Below are positions 8,443 to 18,067 of a stretch of DNA of 64,000 nucleotides, one piece after another. The stretch comes from CAZAFL01 sp964484465 (GTDB taxonomy: Bacteria; Bacteroidota; Ignavibacteria; UBA10030; SZUA-254). Within the stretch, counting starts at the first letter, position 1. Each line of letters starts with the position of its first letter. The stretch is taken from the NCBI GenBank assembly GCA_964484465.1, contig CAZAFL010000017.1:3628-67627 (forward strand), written 5' to 3'. The position numbers and the translations under genes are program-made. The notes below the pieces were generated by a model that was not told the DNA's origin, did no database searches, and was given only the letters and a program-made list of their open reading frames with translations.

Positions 8443-9585
8443 ATGACATTTGATTTTACTGAAACTCATCTTATGATTAAAGAGACCGCACGAAAATTTG
8501 CGGAGGAAGAACTTTCTTCGACTGCTTCCATGCGGGATGAAAAGGAAGAGTTCCCTTACGAGGCGGTAAAAAAACTCGGAGAGCTCGGTTTCATGGGAAT
8601 GATGGTCCCTGAAGAATATGGCGGAGCGGGTCTCGATACGATAAGTTACGTTCTTGCAATGGAAGAGATATCAAAGGTGGATGCTTCCTGCGGCGTGATC
8701 ATGTCTGTTAATAATTCCCTTGTCTGTCATGGCTTGAAGGAATGGGGAACGGAAAGCCAAAAGCAAAAATATCTGGTTCCTCTTGCCGGTGGGAAAAAAC
8801 TTGGTGCATTTGCATTATCAGAACCCGAAGCAGGCAGCGACGCATCAAACCAGCGGACAACTGCAGTTCGCCAGGGAGATTCATATATTATCAACGGTAC
8901 GAAGAACTTTATTACCAATGGCTCGAATGCAGATGTCATTCTGGTCATGGCAAGTACCGATAAAACAAAAGGCCCGCATGGAGTGAGCACATTCATCGTG
9001 GAAAAAGGGACACCTGGATTGAGTGTAGCAAAAAAAGAGAAAAAATTGGGGATTCGCAGCTCAGACACTGTTTCACTTGCTTTTCAGGATTGTCAGGTTC
9101 CTGCCGATAATATTATCGGAGGGGAGGGATTTGGATTCAAATTTGCAATGAAAACCCTCGATGGAGGGAGAATAGGGATTGCTGCGCAGGCATTAGGCAT
9201 TGCCCAGGCTTCACTTTCGGCTTCCATAGCATACGCAAAACAAAGAAAAGCCTTTGGCAAGTACATAGCCAATTTTCAAGCTATCCAGTTCAAGATTGCC
9301 GATATGGCGGTTAAAGTGGATGCGGCTCGAATGTTACTCTTGAAAGCAGCCTATATAAAAGACGCTGAGAAGCCATACAGTGAGGCGGCGGCGATTGCAA
9401 AATTATTCGCGTCAAAGATAGCAGTTGATTCAGCGCTGGATGCAATTCAAATTCACGGGGGTTATGGCTATATTCGGGAATATAATGTCGAACGCTATTT
9501 ACGCGATGCAAAAATAACCGAAATTTATGAAGGCACTTCCGAAATTCAACGACTGGTTATTGCCCGTTCTATCCTTAAGGACTAA
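8443..9585 (+). CDS. Acyl-CoA dehydrogenase (short-chain / butyryl-CoA type)
   Basis: FAD enzyme that makes the alpha-beta double bond of acyl-CoA (380 aa). It has the N-terminal helical domain, the middle beta domain (ALSEPEAGSDAS and FITNGSNAD signatures) and the C-terminal helical domain with QIHGGYGY. Glu363 in YEGTSE sits at the position of the catalytic base of the short-chain class (Glu367 in mammalian SCAD). Electrons would go to an electron-transfer flavoprotein encoded elsewhere. It is the last gene of the three-gene fatty-acyl cluster. Confidence 0.92.
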   Translation: MTFDFTETHLMIKETARKFAEEELSSTASMRDEKEEFPYEAVKKLGELGFMGMMVPEEYGGAGLDTISYVLAMEEISKVDASCGVIMSVNNSLVCHGLKEWGTESQKQKYLVPLAGGKKLGAFALSEPEAGSDASNQRTTAVRQGDSYIINGTKNFITNGSNADVILVMASTDKTKGPHGVSTFIVEKGTPGLSVAKKEKKLGIRSSDTVSLAFQDCQVPADNIIGGEGFGFKFAMKTLDGGRIGIAAQALGIAQASLSASIAYAKQRKAFGKYIANFQAIQFKIADMAVKVDAARMLLLKAAYIKDAEKPYSEAAAIAKLFASKIAVDSALDAIQIHGGYGYIREYNVERYLRDAKITEIYEGTSEIQRLVIARSILKD

Positions 9586-9588
9586 TAC
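9560..9588 (+). promoter_or_regulatory. Candidate promoter for the exported protein at 9628
   Basis: TTGCCC (9560-9565), a 17-bp spacer and TAATAC (9583-9588) overlap the end of the acyl-CoA dehydrogenase gene and lie 39 nt before the next ATG. That ATG also has a strong AAAGGAG ribosome site at 9613-9619. Confidence 0.4.
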
Positions 9589-9627
9589 AAACATTAAAAA
9601 TCAATCATTTCAGAAAGGAGTTCTAGT

Positions 9628-10119
9628 ATGCAAAAAAAAATCTGGTTACCGCTCCTGATGTTTTTAACGATTGTACTGATACATGGCAACAGCTTTGGGC
9701 AAAAATATGCCGCTGACGCAAAATTTGGACTTTCATTTCTTTCGGGACGAGGCAGTGGCTCATCAGGCGTTTTGTTTGGGGGCGCATTGGATATTCCAGT
9801 TGGCCAAGGCTTATATGCCCGGCCGGAGCTCAATATTACTACTCATAGCGATACCCCGATCGAACTGGCAGGAGGTTTAAAGTATAATATTCCGAATACG
9901 AACACGGCAACGCAATTCTATGTGGATGGGGGAATAGGGATATGGTTTTATAGCGGTGGCCCATATGTTGGTCTGGATTTCACCGGGGGTGCGATTTTCC
10001 CATTATCGGATAGCAATTTGAAGATTCCGGCAGAAGTCCGCATAGGGCCAATATTTGCTACAGGTTCTACGGTTTTTCAGGTAACCCTCACCAGCGGGGT
10101 CAGATTTGTGATACCTTAG
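9628..10119 (+). CDS. Exported small beta-barrel-like protein, unknown function
   Basis: 163 aa. A signal peptide covers residues 1-25 (basic QKK, long hydrophobic stretch, cleavage after SFGQ). The rest alternates short glycine-rich and aromatic stretches such as GGALDIP, YVDGGIGIWFYSGG and GLDFTGGAIFP, ending in the hydrophobic FVIP. That is the pattern of a small outer-membrane barrel whose last strand carries the BAM signal. I do not recognise the family. It has an unusually good Shine-Dalgarno sequence. Two other exported proteins follow, each with its own signals. Confidence 0.7.
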   Translation: MQKKIWLPLLMFLTIVLIHGNSFGQKYAADAKFGLSFLSGRGSGSSGVLFGGALDIPVGQGLYARPELNITTHSDTPIELAGGLKYNIPNTNTATQFYVDGGIGIWFYSGGPYVGLDFTGGAIFPLSDSNLKIPAEVRIGPIFATGSTVFQVTLTSGVRFVIP

Positions 10120-10216
10120 GATTTGATTAAAATCGCCTGTTTTCGTTAATTTTTAGCATTCTTAAGCCTGATATAGCCTTAGGGATTTCACTTCAAGAAA
10201 TAGGCGAAAAAAAGAC

Positions 10217-10245
10217 TTGACAAATAAATTTTTTTTTGGTATACT
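10217..10245 (+). promoter_or_regulatory. Consensus-like sigma70 promoter for the exported protein at 10320
   Basis: TTGACA (10217-10222), 17 bp containing a T-run and TATACT (10240-10245) form a near-perfect promoter 75 nt before the ATG. It is the best promoter in the window and suggests strong constitutive expression. Confidence 0.7.
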
Positions 10246-10319
10246 TTCAGCGTTGTTTTTGAACTGTAAATACAAATAAACTAATTCACTAAATATCCAA
10301 ATAAATGGAAGGGATACAA

Positions 10320-10880
10320 ATGAAAAGAATTGCTCTCGTTTTGATAGCAATTGCAATACTTAGCGCCTCCGCCTTGGCTGGCGATATGGCAAAATCAGGA
10401 CAATGGGGTATCCAGACATCATTGAGTGCGGGTACATCTCCTCAGTCCGTCACCTCAGTTGGTTTCAAATTCATGGCTTCTGAGAATCTTGCTATTCGTC
10501 TAAAGGCAGGTTTTTCCAGCTTTACTCCACCCGTAGCATCGGGCACAAGCAGCAGTTCGACCAGCGGTTATGAATTTGCTGGCGGATTTGAATATCACAT
10601 GGAAAGCAAGGGTGGCAGTGTTTCTCCGTATGTTGGCTTACAGTTTGGATATGGCGGAGAGTCTCTTCCTACCCCTCAGGGTGGAACAGTAAATAATGCC
10701 TCCGAATGGGATGTCGACGGAGTATTTGGTGGTGAGTATTTCTTTTCAAGCAATTTTTCATGGGCTGGTGAAATTGGCATCGGCTACGCCAATGCAAGCA
10801 CTGGCGCATCAGGTGTTGATTCCGGACATGGGTTTGGTACAACATCAGCAACAATGATTGCAACGTGGTACTTGAATTAA
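10320..10880 (+). CDS. Exported OmpA-like eight-stranded barrel protein, unknown function
   Basis: 186 aa. ATG at 10320 follows a GGAAGGG ribosome site and gives a clean signal peptide (KRIALVLIAIAILSASALAG, residues 2-21). An in-frame ATG five codons upstream lacks such a site. The mature part has barrel-like strands (FKFMASENLAIRLKAGF, YEFAGGFEYHM, VSPYVGLQFGYGG, SWAGEIGIGY) and ends TWYLN. Serine/glycine-rich loops separate the strands. The strong promoter and perfect terminator on either side suggest an abundant protein. The function is not known. Confidence 0.75.
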   Translation: MKRIALVLIAIAILSASALAGDMAKSGQWGIQTSLSAGTSPQSVTSVGFKFMASENLAIRLKAGFSSFTPPVASGTSSSSTSGYEFAGGFEYHMESKGGSVSPYVGLQFGYGGESLPTPQGGTVNNASEWDVDGVFGGEYFFSSNFSWAGEIGIGYANASTGASGVDSGHGFGTTSATMIATWYLN

Positions 10881-10901
10881 TTAGCTGAATTCCGAAGCTA
10901 T

Positions 10902-10935
10902 AAGGCGTCTTGTTCGATACAAGACGCCTTTTGTG
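10902..10935 (+). terminator. Rho-independent terminator after 10880
   Basis: AAGGCGTCTTG (10902-10912) and CAAGACGCCTT (10920-10930) form a perfect 11-bp stem with a 7-nt loop. The tail is only moderately T-rich (TTGTGTTTC). Confidence 0.8.
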
Positions 10936-10959
10936 TTTCTTAGGAATGCAGTTTATAGA
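10931..10959 (+). promoter_or_regulatory. Candidate promoter for the exported protein at 10981
   Basis: TTGTGT (10931-10936), 17 bp and TATAGA (10954-10959). The -35 element lies in the T-rich tail of the preceding terminator. The downstream ATG has a GGAGG site at 10972-10976. Confidence 0.35.
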
Positions 10960-10980
10960 TAATTACATTTGGAGGATCTT

Positions 10981-12369
10981 ATGAAAAAAACTCTTTCAAT
11001 TTTGTTTTTCCTGATTGTTGTTTCAACAATGGTATTCTCACAGGCAAAGCCTGGAGGCATTGCCCGTGAGGCTGCAATGGGTGGTTCTCAGGCTGGAACA
11101 GGGTTGGTACTCAATCCGTTTATTATGGATGATCCTTCCCTCATGCTTGTGAATCCCGCTTATCAGGCATGGTACAGAGATTATGGCTGGGTAAACATCG
11201 CCGGTGGTGCATTAACAGGCACCTCGACTGGCGGTGGTCCTGTTGGGAACGATGGCTACGGGCATCAAAATGCGGGAGTTGCGTTTAGTCTCAATGACAG
11301 CTGGAATCTTGGTGGAATTTTGAGCTATGACCCCACCGCAGTGAATTTTGTCAGCACGACTATTTCCGGAGTTGCAGTCCCGGGATTCGCTTCATTTCCT
11401 TCAATTGTCCAGGGTCGCGCTCCACAGCCAATTCCTGCTGTAGCGAATGTATGGGAAGTAGTTGCATCCCACCACGTGAGTTCCATGGATTTAGGCCTCG
11501 GATTTATGTATGGGTGGTCTAATTCGGATTTGAAAAACAGCGCGGCTAATCCCCGGAATACCGAAGCTTCGTCAAACATGTTCGGATTTCGAGCCGGGGC
11601 AATTTTCAATTTAACGAATGAAGATGTTCTCGACTTAAGTGGGGCATTGCGGTTTGAAAATGCCACCGACAAGATCGAAAATTCGGGAGGAAGCGCAGGG
11701 AATTATTCTGCTTCAGGTACTGAATTCCAGTTTACAGGTCGTCTGAAATGCAAGGCTTCCAATAAGGTTAATTTCATACCGTATGGATTCCTTGGCATTT
11801 TGAATGCAGATCCTAAAGAAAATACTCCCCCCGTCGGCACAGCTGCAACAACAGTCGTTGAACATGCAAATATTCTCGCGTATGGGTTTGGCGCAGGAGG
11901 TGAGTACAGGACTCAAACGTTTTACCTTGCAGGCGGAGTCAGTTGGCAGTCAGCACGATTGAGAGGGGAATACACACCTACGAGCGCAGCCGGCACAACC
12001 ACCAATACGACGACGTATAGTGCGATTCCGGTGGTCAACCTTGGTGCAGAATGGTGGTTTACTGACTGGTTGGCAGGCCGAGGAGGATATTATCGCTCAA
12101 TTGGTAATGTCAACATAAAGTCCGAGTCTAACGCAAATGTCAGTGAAGGCAACGTTTCAGCTCCGAACAGTTTCGTTGCTATCGGCGGACTTAATCCTGC
12201 TACTTGGGATGGTCTTGTAACTCTGGGCCTTGGTTTTAAGTTCGGCAACTGGTCGCTCGACGCAACAGTGAGTGATGAAGCTCTCCGTCGTGGCCTCGGG
12301 CTTATCGGTGCGCAGGACAACATCAACACCTTTGGCTACATGACGGCAAGTTATAATTTTGCGGAATAG
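10981..12369 (+). CDS. Exported outer-membrane protein, probable beta-barrel, unknown function
   Basis: 462 aa. ATG at 10981 is placed 4 nt after GGAGGAT and gives a signal peptide of about 21 residues ending VFSQ. The mature start (GGIAREAAMGGSQAGTG and a PSLMLVNPA block) resembles the N-terminus of PorV/FadL-like long barrels, in which an N-terminal plug precedes 14 strands. Strand-like segments continue to the C-terminal YMTASYNFAE, whose last residues suit BAM recognition. Transport of hydrophobic compounds or a scaffold role are possibilities only. It is a monocistronic unit closed by a strong terminator. Confidence 0.7.
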   Translation: MKKTLSILFFLIVVSTMVFSQAKPGGIAREAAMGGSQAGTGLVLNPFIMDDPSLMLVNPAYQAWYRDYGWVNIAGGALTGTSTGGGPVGNDGYGHQNAGVAFSLNDSWNLGGILSYDPTAVNFVSTTISGVAVPGFASFPSIVQGRAPQPIPAVANVWEVVASHHVSSMDLGLGFMYGWSNSDLKNSAANPRNTEASSNMFGFRAGAIFNLTNEDVLDLSGALRFENATDKIENSGGSAGNYSASGTEFQFTGRLKCKASNKVNFIPYGFLGILNADPKENTPPVGTAATTVVEHANILAYGFGAGGEYRTQTFYLAGGVSWQSARLRGEYTPTSAAGTTTNTTTYSAIPVVNLGAEWWFTDWLAGRGGYYRSIGNVNIKSESNANVSEGNVSAPNSFVAIGGLNPATWDGLVTLGLGFKFGNWSLDATVSDEALRRGLGLIGAQDNINTFGYMTASYNFAE

Positions 12370-12393
12370 TTATCTTCTGTGTATTTCTTCCGG

Positions 12394-12427
12394 AGGGCGA
12401 TCAGCGTTTATGATCGCCCTTTTTTTA
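12394..12427 (+). terminator. Rho-independent terminator after 12369
   Basis: AGGGCGATCA (12394-12403) pairs perfectly with TGATCGCCCT (12411-12420) over a 7-nt loop, followed by a T-run. It isolates the sensor-kinase operon from the exported-protein cluster. Confidence 0.85.
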
Positions 12428-12428
12428 T

Positions 12429-12456
12429 TTGAACACATTTCAAATATTTGTACATT
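12429..12456 (+). promoter_or_regulatory. Candidate promoter for the sensor kinase
   Basis: TTGAAC (12429-12434), 16 bp and TACATT (12451-12456), 34 nt before the ATG at 12491. The spacer is one base short of the commonest length. Confidence 0.35.
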
Positions 12457-12490
12457 CCAGTAAATCTCGGTCGTATTATTTCTCTTTGTA

Positions 12491-15400
12491 ATGGCAACGC
12501 GGATTTTCTCAACCGGTCTTCCGAAATTTGACGAGTACGTGGGTGGTCTCCGTCCGGGGAACTCATTTCTCACGTTCACATCAGACCTCCATCCGTACAG
12601 GGAAATCGTCAAATCGGTGGTAGAATATGCTTCTTCACGGAAAATTCCCTTAATATATCTTTCTTCCGGAAAAGTTTTGCCCCCCGCTCCTCCAATTTCA
12701 CAAAAGATAAAGCAATTTAGAGTGCCCACCACAAGAACAGCCAGTGCATCGATTGTTAATTCTCTGAAACGGTATATTGCTTTGCAAAAGGGTGGATCAT
12801 ATATAATTTTAGACGACCTCTCAGGGTGGAAGGAAATTTTTCGCAGCTCGAAACCAATTTTCAATATCCTTGAATTCCTGGTGAAAATGGTTCAAAAGAA
12901 GAAGTCCCTGCTTTTTTGCTCCTGCATCCGTTCATCATTCAGCTCTGACGAATTAGCCCGGTTCAAGGAGATGACAACGATTTCGCTCGATTTGGTGAAG
13001 GTTCAGGATGAAGTGTATGGAATTCCTGCTTCACTCAAGGGAAGATACAAGACTCCCGCCATATTTCCCCTCAAGATGAATTTCGCCGACCTCGCGAAAC
13101 AACCTCGTATTGAAGAGCAGAATGGAGAGACTGTTCCAGCATCACAACAAGAGAAATTTTTGAAGAATTTTATTGCTTCAGATGAAAAATACCGCCGGTT
13201 ATTTTTTGAAGCCGGGGAAGCGATGATTCTGTTTGACCGCAGCGGGGATTATCGTGAACCTAACAAACGGGCGGAAGATTTGTTAGGATACAGCGGTGAT
13301 GAATTCAAAATGACAAATCCCATTACATTGGTACATACGCCCGAGCGAAGAAAAGCCCTGCGATTCCTCGCTGAACTTAGCAGAAGAAAACGACATTCGG
13401 TAGAGCTGGAGATTGTATCAAAACCGGGGAAACGTTCGCCCGTGGATGTCTATGTTTCCAATGTCAGCGGAAGTCTGTATCTCGCACTCATCCGGGACAT
13501 CTCAGACCGCCAAAAAAATGAGCAGCATCTGCGTCAGACGGAGGAACAATACCGGACGCTGGTAGAAGAATCCCCCGTCGCGGTCGTAGTCGAGCACAAC
13601 AATAAGCCGGTATTTGCAAATAAGGCATTTCTTACGACGTTCGGCATTCAATCTTTAGAGGATGTCAGGAAGAAAGATGTCAGGAATATATTATCCGCAT
13701 CTGGAAGAAAATATTTTCAGCAGGTTACCCGGAACTCCGCATCGAATGGGGAGCCCAGGGTGATGGAGGTCGAATGTACGCGGATGGGAGGAGGATTGTT
13801 CGATGCAAGGCTGACTATATCGGGAATAAATTTTCAAGGAAAGAGATGCCGTCAATGGTCGATCATCGATATATCAGAACAAAAGAATATCATCAAACAG
13901 CTGACAGATGCTGAGGAAAAATACCGCCGGATGGTGGAACAATCCCCGGAACCTGTTTCGATTATCAAACAGGGGTTGATTGATTTCGTTAATCAGGCGT
14001 TCCTGACGTTGTTTGGATTTTCGGGCCCCGGAGAGATTACAGGAAAATCGATCGCACAGGTGGTGGAGGAATCCCAGCGTGCACAGGTGGCGGAATTCGA
14101 ACAACGACACAGCTCTTCCAGGACGCAACAGAAGGCATTACACTACACGGGTATTCGAAAGGACGGCACAACGCTCGACATCGAAATGGTCATGATGCCC
14201 GTTCAGATTGGGGGAGAGACGCTATGGTTCATTTTTCATCACGATGTTACCGGCATACGGCGTGCTGAACGGGACGCTCATCAGCGCATGGGAGAGCTCA
14301 GAGTAGTTGAAGATATTCTTACAGCTTCCGGTACGTCGGCCGACCCGCACAAAATTGCCCACGCTTCGATGCTTAAAGTGATGGAATCATTTTCTTGGGA
14401 TCTGGCGGCATTTTATATGGCGGATGGATCCGCGAGAGAGCTGCAATTGCAATTTCATCGGAATTTTCCTGATGCCGTTATACGAAAACTCGACCGGTTA
14501 AGCGCTGATGAAGGTATCGGGGGATTAGTTTCGAAAACACACGAGCCCCAGTATTTTACGCTTGAAAAATATCCCAGTTATCTTCCACATCGCTCAATGC
14601 TCAAAGAGGCGGGAATCGCATACATCTGTTTCCTGCCCTTGGTGTCAAAAGATACCCTCATCGGCATGATGATGTTTGGGACAAAGCAGCGCAAGGACCG
14701 GCGCCCGGAATCTATGAGTCTATTGCAGTCGGTGGGGAAAAATCTCGGCGATGTGGTCGGACGAGCAAAACTGCTCCAATCATTTAAAGAAAGGGAGGAA
14801 AAATATCACCGGCTTATTGAATCATCTTCGGAGATGATGTATATCGCATCTCCCCAAGGCTCATTCTCATATGTCAATGAATATGCTCAACGATTATCAG
14901 GATATACCCCGAAAGATTTTTATAGGAATAGTTCACTCTGGCTGCATTTAGTCCACGCTGATGATAAAAAAATACTGCTGGAACGGATCAGTAACCTGAA
15001 TACAATCGCCGACAGTGTGGTAAGCGAATACCGGATATTGCCGAAAGCAAAAGCTGAGTACCGATGGGTCAAAGATACAGTTTCGGTTCTGAAGAATGAT
15101 GAAGGTGTCGTCGAATCAGTTTTTGGAACAGTGAGCGATATTTCTTCATATCGTCATTTCGTGAATGAACTCAAGGCTTCAAATGACCTCAAAACAAACA
15201 TTCTCTCGAGTGTTCAGGAAGGGGTTGTTGTCTTTGACGTCGGGTTAAAATGCCTGCAGTGGAATAATTCCATGGAGCGAATCACCGGTGTGAAGCGTAC
15301 GCAAGTGCTGGGCCGGACTTCGTATGAAATTTTACCGTTGTTTTCGTCGGAAAAAATGGATGCCCTTCTGCGGGAAACACTTACCGGACAAACAATAAGC

Positions 15401-18055
15401 TCAGATGACCTGATATACCGAAATTCTTCGACCGGCAGGGAAGGTGTTTTGGGAGGCAGATACTCACCGCTGTTGGACATTGACGGAAAGATCACCGGAG
15501 TCGTCGGAATTCTAGCCGATATCAGCGACCGTAAACTGCTTGAACAGCAAATTCGCGATTCGGAACATATGTTGAGGAATGTCATCGATACGATGACCGA
15601 CGTGCTTGTTCTCACCGACCTGAAAGGAGTCGTTCTCCAGGTCAACAGGACATTTTTACATCTTCTCGGGTATTCCCGCTCCGAAGCCATTGGTTGCGAT
15701 GTATTATACCCATGGTTGGTCGACGAGGAAATGGGGAGGTATGTATTATGGCTTTCCAATCTTCGTGAGAAGAGCTGGCTTCGGGATTTTGATATGACCT
15801 GGAAAACAAAAGACGGCCTGCGGGTTCCGATGAGTGTTAGTACGACATTCTTGCGTAATTCTGTCGGTGAACCGATCGCGATTCTTAATATTGCCAGGGA
15901 TATTACGGAAAGGACGCGTCTCGGGAAGGACCTCGAAAATCGGAATCGTCAAATTGAATTGATTAACCGTATCATCACTGCTGCAAATCAGACCACAGAT
16001 TTTGAAGCCCTCTTTGATGTGATCGCGAAAGAAATTAAAGATGTCGTTCCATTCGATGAAATTAGTGTTGGTCTCCTGAGCGGCGATAACAAATCAATAA
16101 CGGTGTATGCCCGGAAAGGGGTTAAAACAATCCCTGTTGGAACGTCTATTGCTTTGGACCGAACGGTATCCCGGTTTGCCATCGAGCGAATGCGCCCGTT
16201 TATTGTATCCGACCTCGCCGCCGAAGAGAAGTATGCATATTTCGTCTCATTGCATCAGGGGTTGCGTTCGCAGATGTCATTACCAATCATGCTGAAAGGA
16301 ACGCCGTTTGGAACGTTAAATATTGGAAGTAAGGAGCCTCATTTATTTTCTGAAGAGCAAACAAAGATTCTCGAGCCGATTTCCCAGGAAATCGGAGCGG
16401 CAATCGAACGCATGCGGTTGTTTCATCAGGTATCGGAAGATGCCGCATATATTCACAACCTGCTTGATTCTATCGACAGTATCGTTTATACAGTTGATAC
16501 GCAATACCGGATACGGGAAGTGAACCGTGCATGGAATGAGTTTATGCGGGAAAGCGGGGAATTGACTCTGACAGACTACCACGGCAAAAACCTCTTTGAA
16601 GTCCTGCCGAGCGCCTCGCTGAAGGAGACATTTCAACATGTTGTCGGTCAATTGTTTGATGGTACGGTGCGTTTTTTCTCCCAGGAGTTTCTGTATAATG
16701 GTCCGGTGGGACAACGGGTGTTTCAATTGACAATTAACCCGATGATTATTGATCATAAAATCACAGGTCTCGTTTTTACCCACACCGACATTACCACACT
16801 GAAGCGCGCTGAACAGGAATTGAAGCGAAATAACGAGCAGCTGCTCGCGCTGAATAAAATCTCAACGCTCATCAGTGTTTCGCTTGATTTAACGGAGATT
16901 CTCCAGACTACCATCCCTCTTTTGAAATCGACACTCGATGCCGCCGCCGTGCTGATTTACCTCATCGAACCGGGAACCAATGAATTGGTTCTTGCGGCTC
17001 AACTCGGTTTTCCTGAGCCATACGAAGACCGCGTCCGTCGCCTGAACCCGACAGCTTCTGCGACAGGCGTTGTCGTGAATACTAAAGAAGCATTGTACAT
17101 ACCGGAAAAAGTATACCATGATGAGAGGATACTACAGAAAAACAGAGAAATCTTGCAAAGCATTGCGTATGAGGCGATGGCCGTGATCCCTCTCGTATCG
17201 AAAGACAAAGTTCAGGGGGCGTTGAATATTTTTTATCGGGTTCCTCATGAATTTTCGAAAGCGGAACGTCAAATTCAATCCCTGATAGGAAATTATCTCG
17301 GTGCGGCGATTGAAAATGCCCGCCTGTACGGAGAAACTGTTCAGAAATCTCTTGAAATTGAGCGTCGAAATAAGGAGCTGGATGATTTTACCTACGTCGT
17401 TTCTCATGACCTGAAGGAACCTCTTATCTCCATTGAAGGATTCAGCAAAATCCTCCAATCGGATTATCAGGATATTATTCAGGCGGAAGGAAAAGAATAT
17501 CTCGAATCGATCGTTGGCGCTTCTACACGTATGAAGGGATTGATCGACGACCTGCTCATGCTTTCCCGCGTGAGTCGTCCCTCGGAATCATTTAAGAATG
17601 TATCGGTTCAGAAGATCGTGGAACAAATACGAACCGACATGGAATTTACCATCCGTCAGAAAAGTGTAGAATTCATCGTTCCACAGTTGCTGCCGGAAGT
17701 TTTTGGAAACGAGACACAACTTCTTGTCGTGTTCAGAAACCTCATCGGGAACGCAGTGAAATTCAACAATTCTCCCGCCCCTACGGTGGAAATCGGATTT
17801 CACAATGCGGAAAATAATACGTATCTTTTTTATATTAAGGATAACGGAATCGGTATCGATAAGCAGTTTTTTGACAAAGTCTTCATAATTTTCCAGCGCC
17901 TCCATCGGCGGGAAGAATATGAAGGGACCGGTGCCGGCCTTGCGATAGTGAAAAAAATTATCGAAATACATAAAGGCAGGATTTGGGTCGAATCTGAAAT
18001 GGGAAAAGGCTCGACCTTCTTCTTCACAATTCCATTTTCTCACATAGCGGATTAA
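12491..18055 (+). CDS. Giant hybrid-input sensor histidine kinase (KaiC-like, 7 PAS, 3 GAF, HisKA, HATPase)
   Basis: 1854 aa, no predicted membrane segment, so probably cytosolic. Residues 1-200 resemble a KaiC/RecA fold: STGLPKFDEYVGGL opens like KaiC and IILDDLSGW looks like Walker B. The P-loop position reads TFTSDLHPYREI and has no GKT. PAS domains lie at about 230-345, 351-460, 474-590, 769-885, 897-1015, 1023-1140 and 1320-1435. GAF domains lie at about 603-760, 1160-1310 and 1450-1608. The HisKA H-box is SHDLKEP with His1639. The HATPase (about 1738-1850) has NLIGNAVKFNN, DNGIGID and GTGAGLAIVKKI. The PAS ends carry the usual DISDR/DITER joints. A response regulator follows after 12 nt. 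The ligands are unknown; GAF and PAS domains suggest redox, gas or small-molecule sensing. Confidence 0.9.
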   Translation: MATRIFSTGLPKFDEYVGGLRPGNSFLTFTSDLHPYREIVKSVVEYASSRKIPLIYLSSGKVLPPAPPISQKIKQFRVPTTRTASASIVNSLKRYIALQKGGSYIILDDLSGWKEIFRSSKPIFNILEFLVKMVQKKKSLLFCSCIRSSFSSDELARFKEMTTISLDLVKVQDEVYGIPASLKGRYKTPAIFPLKMNFADLAKQPRIEEQNGETVPASQQEKFLKNFIASDEKYRRLFFEAGEAMILFDRSGDYREPNKRAEDLLGYSGDEFKMTNPITLVHTPERRKALRFLAELSRRKRHSVELEIVSKPGKRSPVDVYVSNVSGSLYLALIRDISDRQKNEQHLRQTEEQYRTLVEESPVAVVVEHNNKPVFANKAFLTTFGIQSLEDVRKKDVRNILSASGRKYFQQVTRNSASNGEPRVMEVECTRMGGGLFDARLTISGINFQGKRCRQWSIIDISEQKNIIKQLTDAEEKYRRMVEQSPEPVSIIKQGLIDFVNQAFLTLFGFSGPGEITGKSIAQVVEESQRAQVAEFEQRHSSSRTQQKALHYTGIRKDGTTLDIEMVMMPVQIGGETLWFIFHHDVTGIRRAERDAHQRMGELRVVEDILTASGTSADPHKIAHASMLKVMESFSWDLAAFYMADGSARELQLQFHRNFPDAVIRKLDRLSADEGIGGLVSKTHEPQYFTLEKYPSYLPHRSMLKEAGIAYICFLPLVSKDTLIGMMMFGTKQRKDRRPESMSLLQSVGKNLGDVVGRAKLLQSFKEREEKYHRLIESSSEMMYIASPQGSFSYVNEYAQRLSGYTPKDFYRNSSLWLHLVHADDKKILLERISNLNTIADSVVSEYRILPKAKAEYRWVKDTVSVLKNDEGVVESVFGTVSDISSYRHFVNELKASNDLKTNILSSVQEGVVVFDVGLKCLQWNNSMERITGVKRTQVLGRTSYEILPLFSSEKMDALLRETLTGQTISSDDLIYRNSSTGREGVLGGRYSPLLDIDGKITGVVGILADISDRKLLEQQIRDSEHMLRNVIDTMTDVLVLTDLKGVVLQVNRTFLHLLGYSRSEAIGCDVLYPWLVDEEMGRYVLWLSNLREKSWLRDFDMTWKTKDGLRVPMSVSTTFLRNSVGEPIAILNIARDITERTRLGKDLENRNRQIELINRIITAANQTTDFEALFDVIAKEIKDVVPFDEISVGLLSGDNKSITVYARKGVKTIPVGTSIALDRTVSRFAIERMRPFIVSDLAAEEKYAYFVSLHQGLRSQMSLPIMLKGTPFGTLNIGSKEPHLFSEEQTKILEPISQEIGAAIERMRLFHQVSEDAAYIHNLLDSIDSIVYTVDTQYRIREVNRAWNEFMRESGELTLTDYHGKNLFEVLPSASLKETFQHVVGQLFDGTVRFFSQEFLYNGPVGQRVFQLTINPMIIDHKITGLVFTHTDITTLKRAEQELKRNNEQLLALNKISTLISVSLDLTEILQTTIPLLKSTLDAAAVLIYLIEPGTNELVLAAQLGFPEPYEDRVRRLNPTASATGVVVNTKEALYIPEKVYHDERILQKNREILQSIAYEAMAVIPLVSKDKVQGALNIFYRVPHEFSKAERQIQSLIGNYLGAAIENARLYGETVQKSLEIERRNKELDDFTYVVSHDLKEPLISIEGFSKILQSDYQDIIQAEGKEYLESIVGASTRMKGLIDDLLMLSRVSRPSESFKNVSVQKIVEQIRTDMEFTIRQKSVEFIVPQLLPEVFGNETQLLVVFRNLIGNAVKFNNSPAPTVEIGFHNAENNTYLFYIKDNGIGIDKQFFDKVFIIFQRLHRREEYEGTGAGLAIVKKIIEIHKGRIWVESEMGKGSTFFFTIPFSHIAD

Positions 18056-18067
18056 CGGATTCGACCT

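Noticed and set aside
6358..9585. Complete butyrate synthesis operon
   Set aside because: Crotonase, electron-transfer flavoprotein and a terminal butyryl-CoA enzyme are missing, so only a general fatty-acyl role is supported.
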